DNA of 51,354 nucleotides from Mycobacterium sp. 852002-51961_SCH5331710 (GCF_001665535.1 NZ_LZSQ01000120.1:1-51354); one strand, 5' to 3'. Counted from the stretch's first letter, positions 25,184 to 34,632 are shown. The notes: generated by a model from the letters alone, not told the origin. Numbers and translations: made by a program.

Positions 25184-27834
25184 GGCATCAACCTCCGCTC
25201 GTCCGGGCCCCACAGATGCTGCATACCGCCGGGCAGCGACAGATGCGTCGCGGTGATCACGTTCGACAGTTCGCGAAGGTCGCGGTGCATACCGTCGAGC
25301 AGGGCGGCGAGCTCGGTGCGCCGACCGTCGGCGATCTCCTCGAGGTCGTCAGGGTCGAGCCGCCGCAGCCGGGTACCGATCTCGTCGACCATCCGCTCGG
25401 GGCGTGATGAACCCGAGGAGCCCGGCAGCGCCTTGAGTCCCGTGCGCAGCCGCTCCAGCTGGTAGGCCAGCGAGCGCGGATTGTCGATGTCGAACAGCAC
25501 CAGTTCGGCGACCGCGGAGACGCTGACCTTGCCCAGCATCCGCCGTCGGTAGATGACCGATGACTCACACACCACGAGCGTCGATTCGGTGATGGTCTGC
25601 TCGGCACCGGGACTGCGCGCGGTGGTCAGCGTCGCACTCAGCAGCGCGGTGAGGTTGAGCCCGCGTTCGATGCGTTTGCCGATGTCCATCATCGTCCAGC
25701 TGACGTCGCGGATCATCGACTCGGCCGCCACACCCGAGAGCGCCAACATGCCCGCGAGGGTGAGGTTGGTGGCCGCCGTGAGGAACGCATCGCCCTCGGC
25801 CTGCGAATCGGGAGGCTCGTAGGCCGGACGTCCCGTCGCGGGTGGATGGAGCAGCGCGCGTTCGACAGCGGCCAGCACCATCCACGTGTCGTTGGACATC
25901 TGGTCGCGCACCGAACGGGTGACCAGCCCGAGCCGCTCGACCGAGTGCGCCAGCGACCCCGGGCGGTGCCGGTCGGCGGTCAACGACCACAGCGTCGACT
26001 GCGCGGTGGCGACCATCTCCGCGTAGTCGCCGTCGGCGCCGGTGTCGGTGCCGGTCAGGTGGCCCAGTGCGGTCAGCAGCACGGGCACACACTCGCTGCC
26101 GTCCATGTCTCGGCGGTAGCGGAATTCGTGATAGCGCTCCCTGGTCACGGTCAGCAGCCGCGCCATGTGCTCGGCGCGTTCGGCGTAGCGCCCCGCCCAG
26201 AACATGTCGGCCAGCACGCGCGGCGAGCTGACTGCCCGCGTCGCGCTCGGCGTGATCGCAGGCAGCTCGACCGGCGGCAGCCGGTCCACGGTGACCCGCT
26301 CAGGCGTCCGGACCCAAACATCCTTGGCCGCAACGGTGTTGAGCGTGTATGCCGCATCGCCGGGTGCCAGCACATAACCGAGCCCGCCGATCATCGGCGC
26401 GTAACCGTCGCGCTGAGCGACCGTGAACAGCCGCATGCCGACGTTCGTCGCCGAGAGCCCGCCCAGGCCCACAATGCTTGGCGCGGAGGAGAACTGCGGA
26501 AGTTCCTGGCCGACCCACTGCCACGGTGTGGCTTCGATGCACGAGGCGAGCTGCGTGCGCTGTTCGGTGGACAGCGCAGGACCGACGATCGCTTGCCCGC
26601 CCGTCACCGGTTTGATCAACAGTGACGGCAGGTGGGCCAGCAGGTGCGAGCGTTCCGTTCCGATGCCACCCCAGTACATCGGTGCGGTGTCGAGCACGGG
26701 CGACTCGCCGAGCAGCCGTTCCGAGAGCTGGGGCAGAAACCGCTGCAGCCCGGGGCTTTCCAGGATGCCGCTGCCGAGGGTGTTGACGACGGCCACGGTG
26801 CCGCGGCGCAGCGCCTCGACGAGGCCGGCGACGCCGAGCCGCGAGTCGGAACGCAGATCCAGCGGGTCGGCCCAGTCCGCGTCGACGCGGCGCAGCACCA
26901 CGTCGACGCGCTTGAGCGTGCCCATCGACCGCATCCACAGCTTGCCGTCGCGCACCACCAGGTCGGCGCTCTCGACCAGGGGGAAGCCCAGGACGCTCGC
27001 CAGATACGCCTGGTCGAACGCGGTCTCGGAGTGGATGCCCGGGCTGAGCACCACCACCATCGGTTCCTCGGCCGACTCCGGGGCGGCGTCGATGAGCGCG
27101 AGACGGAGCGCCTGCGCCCACGGCGACGCGGGCCGCGGGCCGATCCGTTCGTAGAGGTCGGGTACGGCGTGCGCGACGACGCGCCGGTCCGCCAGCGCGT
27201 AGCCCGCGCCCGACGGCGCCTGTGTCCAGTCGGCGTTGACCGCGAAACTGCCGTCGCCGACACGGCTGACGTCGCAGCCATGCAGGAACAGCTGGTGGCG
27301 CCCGGGAACGTCGACGCCTCGCGCGGCCCGCACATAACCGGGGTGGGCGAAGAGAAGTTGGGCGGGCAGCACGCCGCTGGTGATCGACACCTGGGGCCCG
27401 TAGAGATCGGTGAGCACGGCGTCGAGCAGCCGGGAGCGCTGCAGCAGACCGGATTCCAGCGTGTTCCACTCGGTGGCCGAGATCACCAGGGGCAGCGCGT
27501 CGAGATGCCACGGCCCCGGATCGGCGGGTTCGTCGCCGTTGGTGCCGGGCTGGCCGACCACCGAACCATGGCGGTCGACCTGGACGTAGGTGATGCCGTC
27601 GTTGTCGACCAGGCTGCGCACCACGTCGCGCAGCTGCGCCAGACCGGGGCGACCACGCTCGGCTACACATTCGGCCAGTTCCTGCCACGCCGGGCGGATA
27701 TCGCCTGCGGGGTCGACGAACTCGTCGTAGCCGCTACCTGCACCCGGTCGGACATCGAACAGCGCCTGCTGGACGCGCGCAGTGCGGTATCTCCCCAGCA
27801 GGTCGTCGGGAACATTCGGTGCCGGAAGTGCCAT
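25180..27834 (-). CDS. Fused circularly permuted ATP-grasp ligase and Alpha-E domain (Rv2567-like)
   Basis: An 884-residue fusion. The first part (to about residue 530) is a circularly permuted ATP-grasp of the DUF404/DUF407 type, with PAQLLFAHPGYVRAA, VVLSPGIHSETAFD and LLIKPVTGGQAIVGP. The second part, from VLADMFWAGRYAERAEHMAR, is the all-helical Alpha-E (DUF403) domain. Published genome analysis predicts such proteins to be peptide-forming amidoligases; the substrate is unknown. ATG at 27834 gives a natural N-terminus but has no clear Shine-Dalgarno. Lies 20 nt after the DUF389 stop and is coupled to the transglutaminase. Confidence 0.92.
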   Translation of the reverse strand: MALPAPNVPDDLLGRYRTARVQQALFDVRPGAGSGYDEFVDPAGDIRPAWQELAECVAERGRPGLAQLRDVVRSLVDNDGITYVQVDRHGSVVGQPGTNGDEPADPGPWHLDALPLVISATEWNTLESGLLQRSRLLDAVLTDLYGPQVSITSGVLPAQLLFAHPGYVRAARGVDVPGRHQLFLHGCDVSRVGDGSFAVNADWTQAPSGAGYALADRRVVAHAVPDLYERIGPRPASPWAQALRLALIDAAPESAEEPMVVVLSPGIHSETAFDQAYLASVLGFPLVESADLVVRDGKLWMRSMGTLKRVDVVLRRVDADWADPLDLRSDSRLGVAGLVEALRRGTVAVVNTLGSGILESPGLQRFLPQLSERLLGESPVLDTAPMYWGGIGTERSHLLAHLPSLLIKPVTGGQAIVGPALSTEQRTQLASCIEATPWQWVGQELPQFSSAPSIVGLGGLSATNVGMRLFTVAQRDGYAPMIGGLGYVLAPGDAAYTLNTVAAKDVWVRTPERVTVDRLPPVELPAITPSATRAVSSPRVLADMFWAGRYAERAEHMARLLTVTRERYHEFRYRRDMDGSECVPVLLTALGHLTGTDTGADGDYAEMVATAQSTLWSLTADRHRPGSLAHSVERLGLVTRSVRDQMSNDTWMVLAAVERALLHPPATGRPAYEPPDSQAEGDAFLTAATNLTLAGMLALSGVAAESMIRDVSWTMMDIGKRIERGLNLTALLSATLTTARSPGAEQTITESTLVVCESSVIYRRRMLGKVSVSAVAELVLFDIDNPRSLAYQLERLRTGLKALPGSSGSSRPERMVDEIGTRLRRLDPDDLEEIADGRRTELAALLDGMHRDLRELSNVITATHLSLPGGMQHLWGPDERRLMP

Positions 27835-27854
27835 CAGTGCAGAACCGTAACCGG

Positions 27855-28793
27855 TCACCCCGGGATGCGGCGCGGCGCGCTGTGCCTCCGGTCGGCCAGC
27901 CGTCGCGTCCACAGCACGAGCACACCGGCCAGCACGATCGCGACCAGGTTGACCGCCAGCTGCGATGCGGACTTGGCCGCGATGTTCCAGTCCCCGACCG
28001 TGCCGGCGACGACCGCGAAGCCCGCGGCGGGCACGGTCATGACCGAGATGAAAACACCCACGAGCGCAGCGGATTTCGAGGTGATCAGCGACAGCATCCC
28101 GGCCGTGCCGGCGAGGAACGCGACGACGAACGACAGCGGGCCGACCTGGAAGATGAAGTCGACCTCGTCCAGTTCGCTGGTGCTGGTGACAGTGATCCAG
28201 CCGATCGCCTCGCCCGCCAGGACCGCGGCCGATGTGACGAGCATCGCGACCGGGAACCCGACCAGCAGCGCCAGCGCAGCGCGTCGTGCGAGGTACCTCC
28301 GGCGGCGCACCAGCGACACGGCCAGCGCCGCCAGCGGTCCGAACTCGGGGCCCACCACCGTCGCACCCACGACCGTGACCGGCGAGTCGGTCACCACACC
28401 GATCGAAGCGATCAAGCAGGCCACACACAGGAAGGCCAGGAAGGTGACGTTCAGACTCGATTCCTCGCGGGTGCGCACCGCCAATTCGTCCCACACCACC
28501 GCGTCGGCGGGATCTCCGTCGGCCTCGTCCTCGGCGCGGTACGCACGGGCCGAGAGCACGGTGTCGACGAAGTCGAGGGTGATCGCACCGCGGTCCTTGA
28601 CCCGCAACTTCTTGAGCGCGTCGATGACCTCGTTGGCCGACTCCCTGGCGATGTCTGCGGTGATCTCGTCTCCGCGCGGTTCCACGGCGGCGTCGCGGTG
28701 AATGACGATGTGGGTGACGCCCGGGTTGTCCTGAAGGACGGCCATGACGGCGTCGCGCTCATCCGTCGGCGAGATGACGCGCAGATGCAGCAC
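27855..28793 (-). CDS. DUF389 family membrane protein
   Basis: A 312-residue protein: a soluble ferredoxin-like N-terminal part (about 1-110) and about six transmembrane helices, with the DUF389-type turn SPVTVVGATVVGPEFGPLAAL. GTG at 28793 follows AGGG at a 7-nt gap. No function is established for the family; a transporter or channel is often guessed. It is the first gene of the operon with the ATP-grasp/Alpha-E, transglutaminase and metallopeptidase genes, so it may export or sense their product (inference). Confidence 0.85.
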   Translation of the reverse strand: MLHLRVISPTDERDAVMAVLQDNPGVTHIVIHRDAAVEPRGDEITADIARESANEVIDALKKLRVKDRGAITLDFVDTVLSARAYRAEDEADGDPADAVVWDELAVRTREESSLNVTFLAFLCVACLIASIGVVTDSPVTVVGATVVGPEFGPLAALAVSLVRRRRYLARRAALALLVGFPVAMLVTSAAVLAGEAIGWITVTSTSELDEVDFIFQVGPLSFVVAFLAGTAGMLSLITSKSAALVGVFISVMTVPAAGFAVVAGTVGDWNIAAKSASQLAVNLVAIVLAGVLVLWTRRLADRRHSAPRRIPG

Positions 28794-28843
28794 ATCGGCA
28801 CCCTACGCATCGCGCGCAGGCTCGCGTCGCCGAACGGGCGGGT

Positions 28844-29311
28844 TCACCGCTTCAGCCGCACCGCCAGTTCGTCGGGCGGTACGGGGTGCCCCTCGGCGCA
28901 CCGGATCTCGACCGTGGCCTCCGCGCCGCACCCCTGGTGCGCCAGGCGCAGCGGTGTGCGGTTGGGCAGGTGGCGCCTGCCCCACTCGAACATCGCCCAG
29001 ACCACCGGCATGAACTCCCGGCCGGCCTCGGTGAGCACGTACTCGTCGCGGCTGCGCTGGCCCGGCTCCTGGTAGGGCTGCCGCTCCAGCAGACCGGCCT
29101 CGACGAGATCCGAAAGCCGCGACGCCGCGGCGGCTTTGGTGATCCCGACCCGGCGCCAGAAATCTTCGAACCGAGTGGTGCCGTAGTACGCCTCGCGCAT
29201 GATGAGCATCGCCGACTTCGTGCCCAGCACCGCCATCGTCTTCTCGATCGGACACTCCCCGACCGCCGACCAGGCGTCCCGGTCGGCCAGCCTCCCCTGC
29301 AGAACTGTCAT
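28844..29311 (-). CDS. HxlR-family regulator
   Basis: A 155-residue winged-helix regulator: GECPIEKTMAVLGTKSAMLI, then the recognition helix GITKAAAASRLSDLVEAGLL and the family's ELTEAGR-like YVLTEAGREFMPVV. The C-terminal CGAEATVEIRC has two cysteines of possible redox or metal use. ATG at 29311 follows AGGG at an 8-nt gap. It is divergent from a thiolase gene, with a clear inverted repeat between them. Confidence 0.87.
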   Translation of the reverse strand: MTVLQGRLADRDAWSAVGECPIEKTMAVLGTKSAMLIMREAYYGTTRFEDFWRRVGITKAAAASRLSDLVEAGLLERQPYQEPGQRSRDEYVLTEAGREFMPVVWAMFEWGRRHLPNRTPLRLAHQGCGAEATVEIRCAEGHPVPPDELAVRLKR

Positions 29312-29341
29312 GGAATTCACCCTACCCCTGAGTTGTTCCAT

Positions 29342-29370
29342 CTATACCTAGCTGGTATAGCTGGGTATAG
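29342..29370. promoter_or_regulatory. HxlR operator candidate upstream of the thiolase gene
   Basis: CTATACC-TAGCT-GGTATAG at 29342-29360 is a perfect 7-bp inverted repeat. A third half-site, GGTATAG, follows at 29364-29370, exactly 10 bp after the second. It lies between the divergent HxlR and thiolase starts and is the natural binding site for the HxlR protein. Confidence 0.75.
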
Positions 29371-29400
29371 ACAAGTTCACTCAGCGTGGAGGAGGCAGCA

Positions 29401-30582
29401 ATGTCCGGATTCTCGGGTCGGGACGCCGTGATCGTCGGAGCGGTTCGCACCCCGATCGGCAAGGGCAAGCCGAACGGAGCGCTGCACGACGTGCTGCCCG
29501 TTGACCTGCTCGCACACAGCTTGAGGGAACTGGTGGCCAGGACGGGGATCGACCCGGTGCAGATCGACGACGTCATCGCCGGGGCGGTCACCCAGGTCGG
29601 CGACCAGGCGGTCAACATCGCGCGCAATGCCCTTCTGGGGGCGGGATTCCCGGAGTCGGTGCCGGGCACGACGGTCGACCGTCAGTGCGGCAGCAGCCAG
29701 CAGGCCATCCACTTCGCCGCCCAGGGCGTGATCTCGGGCGCATACGACATCGTCGTCGCCGCCGGGGTGGAGTCGATGTCGCGGGTGCCGATGGGTTCGA
29801 GCGTGCTGCCGGGCAGCGATCCGTTCGGTGCGATGGCGCAGCGGTATCCCGAAGGCCTCGTGCCCCAGGGCATCAGCGCGGAGTTGATCGCCGCGAAGTG
29901 GGGTCTCTCGCGTCAACAGCTCGACGAGTTCTCCGCGGGCAGCCACGAGAAGGCCGCCGCCGCGACCAAGGAGGGCCGCTTCGACGACGAGCTGATCCCG
30001 GTCAACGGCCTGACCACCGACGAGATCATCCGGCCCGGTACGACCGTCGACACGCTCGCCGCGCTGAAGCCGGCGTTCTACAACCCCACTTACGAACAGC
30101 GCTTCCCGCAGATCGGTTGGGAGATCACCCCGGGCAACTCCTCGCCACTGTCCGATGGCAGTGCGGCGGTGCTGATCACCACGAGCGAGGTGGCCGCACG
30201 ACTCGGCCTGCGTCCGCTCGCGCGCATCCACTCGATGACCGTCGTCGGGTCGGATCCGCTCTACATGCTGACGGGTGTCATCCCCGCGACGGAGAAGGTG
30301 CTGCAGCGTGCCGGGCTGACGCTCGCCGACATCGACCTATTCGAGGTCAACGAGGCGTTCGCGCCCGTCGTCCTGGCCTGGGCGCAGGAAGTCGGAGCCG
30401 ATCTTGCCAAGACGAACGTCAACGGGGGCGCGATCGCGATCGGTCATCCGCTGGGCGCCAGCGGCGCGCGGATCATGACCACGATGGTCAACGCGCTCGA
30501 GCAGCGCGGCGGCCGCTACGCGTTGCAGACGATGTGTGAGGGTGGCGGGATGGCCAACGCCACCATCATCGAGCGCCTCTGA
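29401..30582 (+). CDS. Acetyl-CoA acyltransferase (thiolase)
   Basis: A 393-residue degradative-type thiolase that cleaves 3-ketoacyl-CoA with CoA. The nucleophile Cys is in TVDRQCGSSQQA, NEAF carries the Asn, GHPLGASGAR the His and QTMCEGGGMAN the second Cys. ATG at 29401 follows GGAGGAGG. Single gene behind the HxlR operator, so it is probably induced or derepressed by a specific acid or aldehyde. No dehydrogenase or hydratase partner adjoins it. Confidence 0.93.
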   Translation: MSGFSGRDAVIVGAVRTPIGKGKPNGALHDVLPVDLLAHSLRELVARTGIDPVQIDDVIAGAVTQVGDQAVNIARNALLGAGFPESVPGTTVDRQCGSSQQAIHFAAQGVISGAYDIVVAAGVESMSRVPMGSSVLPGSDPFGAMAQRYPEGLVPQGISAELIAAKWGLSRQQLDEFSAGSHEKAAAATKEGRFDDELIPVNGLTTDEIIRPGTTVDTLAALKPAFYNPTYEQRFPQIGWEITPGNSSPLSDGSAAVLITTSEVAARLGLRPLARIHSMTVVGSDPLYMLTGVIPATEKVLQRAGLTLADIDLFEVNEAFAPVVLAWAQEVGADLAKTNVNGGAIAIGHPLGASGARIMTTMVNALEQRGGRYALQTMCEGGGMANATIIERL

Positions 30583-30587
30583 ACCGA

Positions 30588-31010
30588 TCAGGCTCGGGCG
30601 AGCTCGAAGACCGGGATGACCCGGCTGGTCTTGGCCTGGTACTCGCCGAACACCGGCGTGATCTCGACCAGCTTCGGGTAGAGCTCATCGCGCTCCTCAC
30701 GGGGCAGCTCACGGGCGGCGGCGTCGTATTCGCCTGCGCCGATCTCGACGCGGACCCGCGAATCGGCGCGCAGATTGTGCACCCACGCCGGGTCCTTGTC
30801 GGCGCCGGCGTACGACCCGACGACGTAGATCCTGTCGTCGACGTCAAAGTACGCCAGCGGCGACACCCGCGGCTGGGACGACTTCGCGCCGGTGGTGTGC
30901 AGCAGCAGAAGGTTTGCGCCCTCGAACGGTCCGCCGACCTTGCCGCCGTTGGCGCGGAACTCCTGCACGACGCCCGCGTTGAAGTCGTTGATGTTGTCGA
31001 TCTCGGTCAT
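30588..31010 (-). CDS. Deazaflavin (F420)-dependent nitroreductase family protein
   Basis: A 140-residue split-barrel protein of the Ddn/DUF385 family: LLLLHTTGAKSSQPRVSPLA, the conserved YVVGSYAGADKDPAWVHNLR and a C-terminal VIPVFELAR. Family members use F420H2 to reduce quinones, nitroimidazoles or unsaturated compounds. ATG at 31010 follows GGAGAGGGA. Convergent with the thiolase gene (5 nt apart) and divergent from an SDR. Confidence 0.9.
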   Translation of the reverse strand: MTEIDNINDFNAGVVQEFRANGGKVGGPFEGANLLLLHTTGAKSSQPRVSPLAYFDVDDRIYVVGSYAGADKDPAWVHNLRADSRVRVEIGAGEYDAAARELPREERDELYPKLVEITPVFGEYQAKTSRVIPVFELARA

Positions 31011-31067
31011 TCCCTCTCCAAGTCCCGGCAGACGCCCCGGTATTCCGCACCCGCATAATCGACGACC

Positions 31068-31862
31068 ATGCGGGTCATCGTCACGGGCGGTAACAGCGGC
31101 GTGGGCAAGGCCACTGCGGCGGCTCTGGCCGCCGACGGGCACCGCGTGGTGATCGCCTGCCGCGACGTCGACAAGGGCCGCCGGGCCGCCGACGAGATCA
31201 CCGGAGATGTCGAGGTGGCCGCCCTCGATCTGGCCGACCTGTCCAGCGTGCGCTCGTTCGCCGGGTCCGTGGAATCCGTTGACGTGCTGGTGAACAACGC
31301 CGGCGTGATGGGGATGCCGTTGACGCGGACGGTCGATGGCTTCGAGGCCCATATCGGCATCAACCACCTCGGCCACTTCGCGTTGACGTGCCTGTTGGCC
31401 GACCGGATCACCGACCGGGTGATCTCGGTGGCCAGCGCGACATACCTGTTCTGCAGCCTGCACCTCGACGACCTGAACTGGCAGCGGCGCACGTACTCGA
31501 AGTGGAGCGCCTACGGCGAATCCAAGTTGGCCAACCTGCTGTTCGTCGCGGAACTGGCCCGCCGCGGTGTGCGTGCGTACGCGACCGACCCCGGCGCGAC
31601 GGACACCGACATCACCCGATCGCTGGGCATGGGCGAGCACCGGCGCATTCGGCGCCTGATGCACACCCCTGCCCAGGGTGCACGGGCCACGCTGCAGGCG
31701 GTGACGACGGATCTGCCGAGCGGTACGTATCTGGCGCCGCGCTTCAACCAGATCGGCAGGCCGAAGGTGACGCGGTTGCGGCCCAAGGCCGTGGATCCGA
31801 TGAACGCGCGCCGGTTGTGGGACGCGTCGGCCGAACTGACCGGTTGCGACTGGCCGGCCTGA
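31068..31862 (+). CDS. Short-chain dehydrogenase/reductase
   Basis: A 264-residue SDR of the WW-oxidoreductase/retinol-dehydrogenase-like type: TGGNSGVGKATAAAL, ACRDVDKGR indicating NADP binding, LVNNAGVMG, then NHLGHFALT, S in SVASATYLF and YGESKLANLLF with the catalytic Tyr and Lys. The substrate is unknown. Its TGA directly abuts the stop of the convergent DUF4436 gene (TGATCA). Confidence 0.87.
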   Translation: MRVIVTGGNSGVGKATAAALAADGHRVVIACRDVDKGRRAADEITGDVEVAALDLADLSSVRSFAGSVESVDVLVNNAGVMGMPLTRTVDGFEAHIGINHLGHFALTCLLADRITDRVISVASATYLFCSLHLDDLNWQRRTYSKWSAYGESKLANLLFVAELARRGVRAYATDPGATDTDITRSLGMGEHRRIRRLMHTPAQGARATLQAVTTDLPSGTYLAPRFNQIGRPKVTRLRPKAVDPMNARRLWDASAELTGCDWPA

Positions 31863-32732
31863 TCACTCCTTCTGCCGCCACCAGGCCACGATGTAGAGCA
31901 CCATCGCCGCCGCCAACGCGATCAGCACCCACAAGACCACCGCGAGATCGATCCACGCGCCCGCCGGCGGCGCGCCGGGCAACAGGTTTCGCAGCGGAAC
32001 CACCGCGAACAGCATCGCCGCGAACCAGGTTGTCAACGGCGGCAGAAACTTTCGACGACCGAGCACCGTCTCGATCGCCACGAACAGCGCGGCCGCCGGC
32101 AGCGCGATCAGCACCAGCAGGACCCCGATGTCGAATGCGAGCGCTCCCCTGGTGCGCTCGGTGCTGAAACGGATCGTCGGCACCGAGTCGGCGCTGCCGT
32201 GCTCGGTGCGCACGTCCCACCCGTTGATCTGCCCCGCGACGATGACGGGCGCCACGATCGGGCGGGGTTGCGCCCCGCCGCCCACGAAGGCCTGCACGCC
32301 GATGATGTCGGTGGTGAAGGTGTCGAACGGCCAGTTGTCCGGATCGCCGACCGCGACCAGTTGAGTCGTCGTGTCATTTCCGGAGAGCGTGGGATGCACG
32401 TAGATCAACTCGCCCGAACTGCTTCGGGAGGTCAACCGGATCGTGACGTCGTCGGTTTCGGCTGCCTGCGGTTCGGGGCCCGGGTGCAGCAGGACGTCGG
32501 CCACCAAACGGTTCTGGATCGCGTTCATCTCGCGTAACCGGATGATGACGACCGTCTCTCCGGTGACCGACGGTTCGGAGAACTGGAAGTGACGAGGCGC
32601 GGGCTCCAGCAGCGCGTAGCCGATCAGGGAGCCGACGTAGACGGCGATGACGGCCACCACCGTCGTCACGACGGTGATCCGCCGTCGCCGACTCCCGGCC
32701 GAACCTGTCGTCGGCGAGACCACACCTGTCAC
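31863..32732 (-). CDS. DUF4436 family membrane protein
   Basis: A 289-residue protein with a transmembrane helix near the N-terminus (about 20-40), a large external beta-rich region (about 45-195) including DNWPFDTFTTDIIGVQ, and three C-terminal helices before a WWRQKE end. This matches the mycobacterial DUF4436 pattern; function unknown. GTG at 32732 is chosen because the frame upstream of it is not protein-like. Downstream of aspS by 44 nt and possibly co-transcribed. Confidence 0.8.
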   Translation of the reverse strand: MTGVVSPTTGSAGSRRRRITVVTTVVAVIAVYVGSLIGYALLEPAPRHFQFSEPSVTGETVVIIRLREMNAIQNRLVADVLLHPGPEPQAAETDDVTIRLTSRSSSGELIYVHPTLSGNDTTTQLVAVGDPDNWPFDTFTTDIIGVQAFVGGGAQPRPIVAPVIVAGQINGWDVRTEHGSADSVPTIRFSTERTRGALAFDIGVLLVLIALPAAALFVAIETVLGRRKFLPPLTTWFAAMLFAVVPLRNLLPGAPPAGAWIDLAVVLWVLIALAAAMVLYIVAWWRQKE

Positions 32733-32776
32733 GCGCGGATCGTAGCCCGCCGCAACCGGATCCGGTGGAGTTCGGG

Positions 32777-34555
32777 TCAGTCGGCCTTCGGCTTGGCGTC
32801 GATACCGGACTCCTTGCGCTGCTGCGCCGTGATCGGGGCGGGCGCTCCGGTCAGCGGGTCGACACCGCCGCCGGACTTCGGGAACGCGATCACTTCGCGT
32901 ATCGAGTCCGCACCGGCGAGCAGCGCGGTGGTGCGGTCCCACCCGAACGCCAGGCCGCCGTGCGGTGGGGCGCCAAAGGTGAACGCCTCCAACAGGAATC
33001 CGAACTTCTCCTCGGCCTCGGCCTTGTCGATACCCATCACCGCGAACACCCGCTCCTGAATGTCGCGGCGGTGGATACGGATCGAGCCGCCACCGATCTC
33101 GTTGCCGTTGCAGACCACGTCGTAGGCGTCGGCGAGCACCGCGCCGGGATCGGTGTCGATGCGGTCCTCGAACTCCGGCTTCGGGGCGGTGAACGCATGG
33201 TGCACCGCGGTCCAGGCGCCGGAGCCGACGGCGACGTCACCGTGTGCGGTTGCCTCGTCGGCGGGCTCGAACAGCGGCGGGTCCACCACCCAGGTGAACG
33301 CCCAGGCGTCGGGATCGATCATGTCGAGCCGCTTGGCGATCTCGATGCGGACCGCGCCGAGCAGCGCGCGCGAGCTCTTCGCCGGGCCGGCCGAGAAGAA
33401 CACGCAGTCACCGGGCTTCGCGCCGACGTGGGCGGCCAGGCCGTCGCGCTCGGCGTCGGACAGGTTCTTGGCCACCGGACCACCCAGCGTGCCGTCCTCG
33501 GCGACCAGCACGTAAGCCAGTCCCTTGTGCCCGCGCTGTTTGGCGAAGTCCTGCCAGGCGTCCAGCGTGCGCCGCGGCTGGGAGGCGCCGCCGGGCATGA
33601 CGACGGCCCCGACGTACGGCGCCTGGAACACCCGGAACGGGGTGTCCGAGAAGTACTCGGCGCACTCGACGAGCTCGAGACCGAACCTCAGATCGGGCTT
33701 GTCCGAACCGAACCGGCGCATGGCGTCGGCGTAGGTGATCCGCGGCAACGGAAGCGGGACGTCGTAACCGATCAGCCGCCACAGCGCCGCGACGACCTCC
33801 TCGGCGACCGCGATCACGTCCTCGGAGTCGACGAAGCTCATCTCGAGGTCCAGCTGGGTGAACTCGGGCTGGCGATCGGCGCGGAAGTCCTCGTCGCGGT
33901 AGCACCGCGCGATCTGGTAGTAGCGCTCCATGCCCGCGACCATGAGCAGCTGCTTGAACAGCTGCGGGCTCTGCGGCAGCGCGTAGAACGATCCCGGCTG
34001 CAGCCGTGCGGGCACCAGGAAGTCGCGCGCACCCTCCGGGGTCGAACGGGTCATCGTCGGCGTCTCGATCTCGACGAAGTCGTGGCGCGCCAGCACCTCG
34101 CGCGCGGCGGCGTTCGCCTTGGAGCGCAGCCGGATCGCGTGGCCCGGCCCGTCGCGGCGCAGGTCGAGGTAGCGGTACTTGAGGCGCGCCTCCTCGCCGG
34201 CCTGCTCGTCGAGTTGGAACGGCAGCGGCGCGCTCTCCCCTAGGACGGTCAGCGAGGTCGCGTTGACCTCGATCTCGCCGGTCGCGATCTCCGGGTTGGC
34301 GTTACCTTCGGGGCGGATCTCCACCACACCGTCGATGGCGATGCAGAACTCGGCGCGCAACCGGTGCGCCGCCTCCAGGACTTGACCCTTCTCAAGGCCT
34401 TCGCGGAACACCACCTGCGACACTCCCGACGCGTCGCGCAGATCGATGAAGATGACACCGCCGTGGTCGCGGCGACGTGCCACCCAGCCGGCCAACGTCA
34501 CCTTCTGACCGGCGTCGGCGGGCCGCAACGATCCGGCGGCATGACTGCGCAACAC
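32777..34555 (-). CDS. aspS: Aspartyl-tRNA synthetase, probably non-discriminating
   Basis: A 592-residue bacterial-type AspRS: an OB-fold anticodon domain (about 17-105), class II motif 2 in RCYRDEDFRADRQPEFTQLD, a GAD insertion, and motif 3 in GLAFGWDRT. His31 matches the residue associated with non-discriminating enzymes in Pseudomonas, in line with mycobacteria making Asn-tRNA through GatCAB (established for the genus; inferred here). GTG at 34555 follows AGGAG. A TACACT hexamer at 34596-34601 on the minus strand is a plausible -10. Confidence 0.96.
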   Translation of the reverse strand: MLRSHAAGSLRPADAGQKVTLAGWVARRRDHGGVIFIDLRDASGVSQVVFREGLEKGQVLEAAHRLRAEFCIAIDGVVEIRPEGNANPEIATGEIEVNATSLTVLGESAPLPFQLDEQAGEEARLKYRYLDLRRDGPGHAIRLRSKANAAAREVLARHDFVEIETPTMTRSTPEGARDFLVPARLQPGSFYALPQSPQLFKQLLMVAGMERYYQIARCYRDEDFRADRQPEFTQLDLEMSFVDSEDVIAVAEEVVAALWRLIGYDVPLPLPRITYADAMRRFGSDKPDLRFGLELVECAEYFSDTPFRVFQAPYVGAVVMPGGASQPRRTLDAWQDFAKQRGHKGLAYVLVAEDGTLGGPVAKNLSDAERDGLAAHVGAKPGDCVFFSAGPAKSSRALLGAVRIEIAKRLDMIDPDAWAFTWVVDPPLFEPADEATAHGDVAVGSGAWTAVHHAFTAPKPEFEDRIDTDPGAVLADAYDVVCNGNEIGGGSIRIHRRDIQERVFAVMGIDKAEAEEKFGFLLEAFTFGAPPHGGLAFGWDRTTALLAGADSIREVIAFPKSGGGVDPLTGAPAPITAQQRKESGIDAKPKAD

Positions 34556-34620
34556 TCAAACTCCTGAGGAAATCGCCTGACAAGACAACTGCCCAAGTGT
34601 AGAGGGGCCGAATTCGCCGG

Positions 34621-34626
34621 TAACTT
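34621..34626 (+). promoter_or_regulatory. Leaderless-type -10 of the ketopantoate reductase-like gene
   Basis: TAACTT fits TANNNT and is exactly 6 nt upstream of the GTG start at 34633, with no Shine-Dalgarno. Confidence 0.45.
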
Positions 34627-34632
34627 GGCGCT

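Noticed and set aside
26632..28701. 689-codon plus-strand frame opposite the ATP-grasp/DUF389 genes
   Set aside because: Low-complexity His/Arg/Gly composition typical of antisense shadows; no domain is recognisable, and the opposite strand encodes well-defined families.
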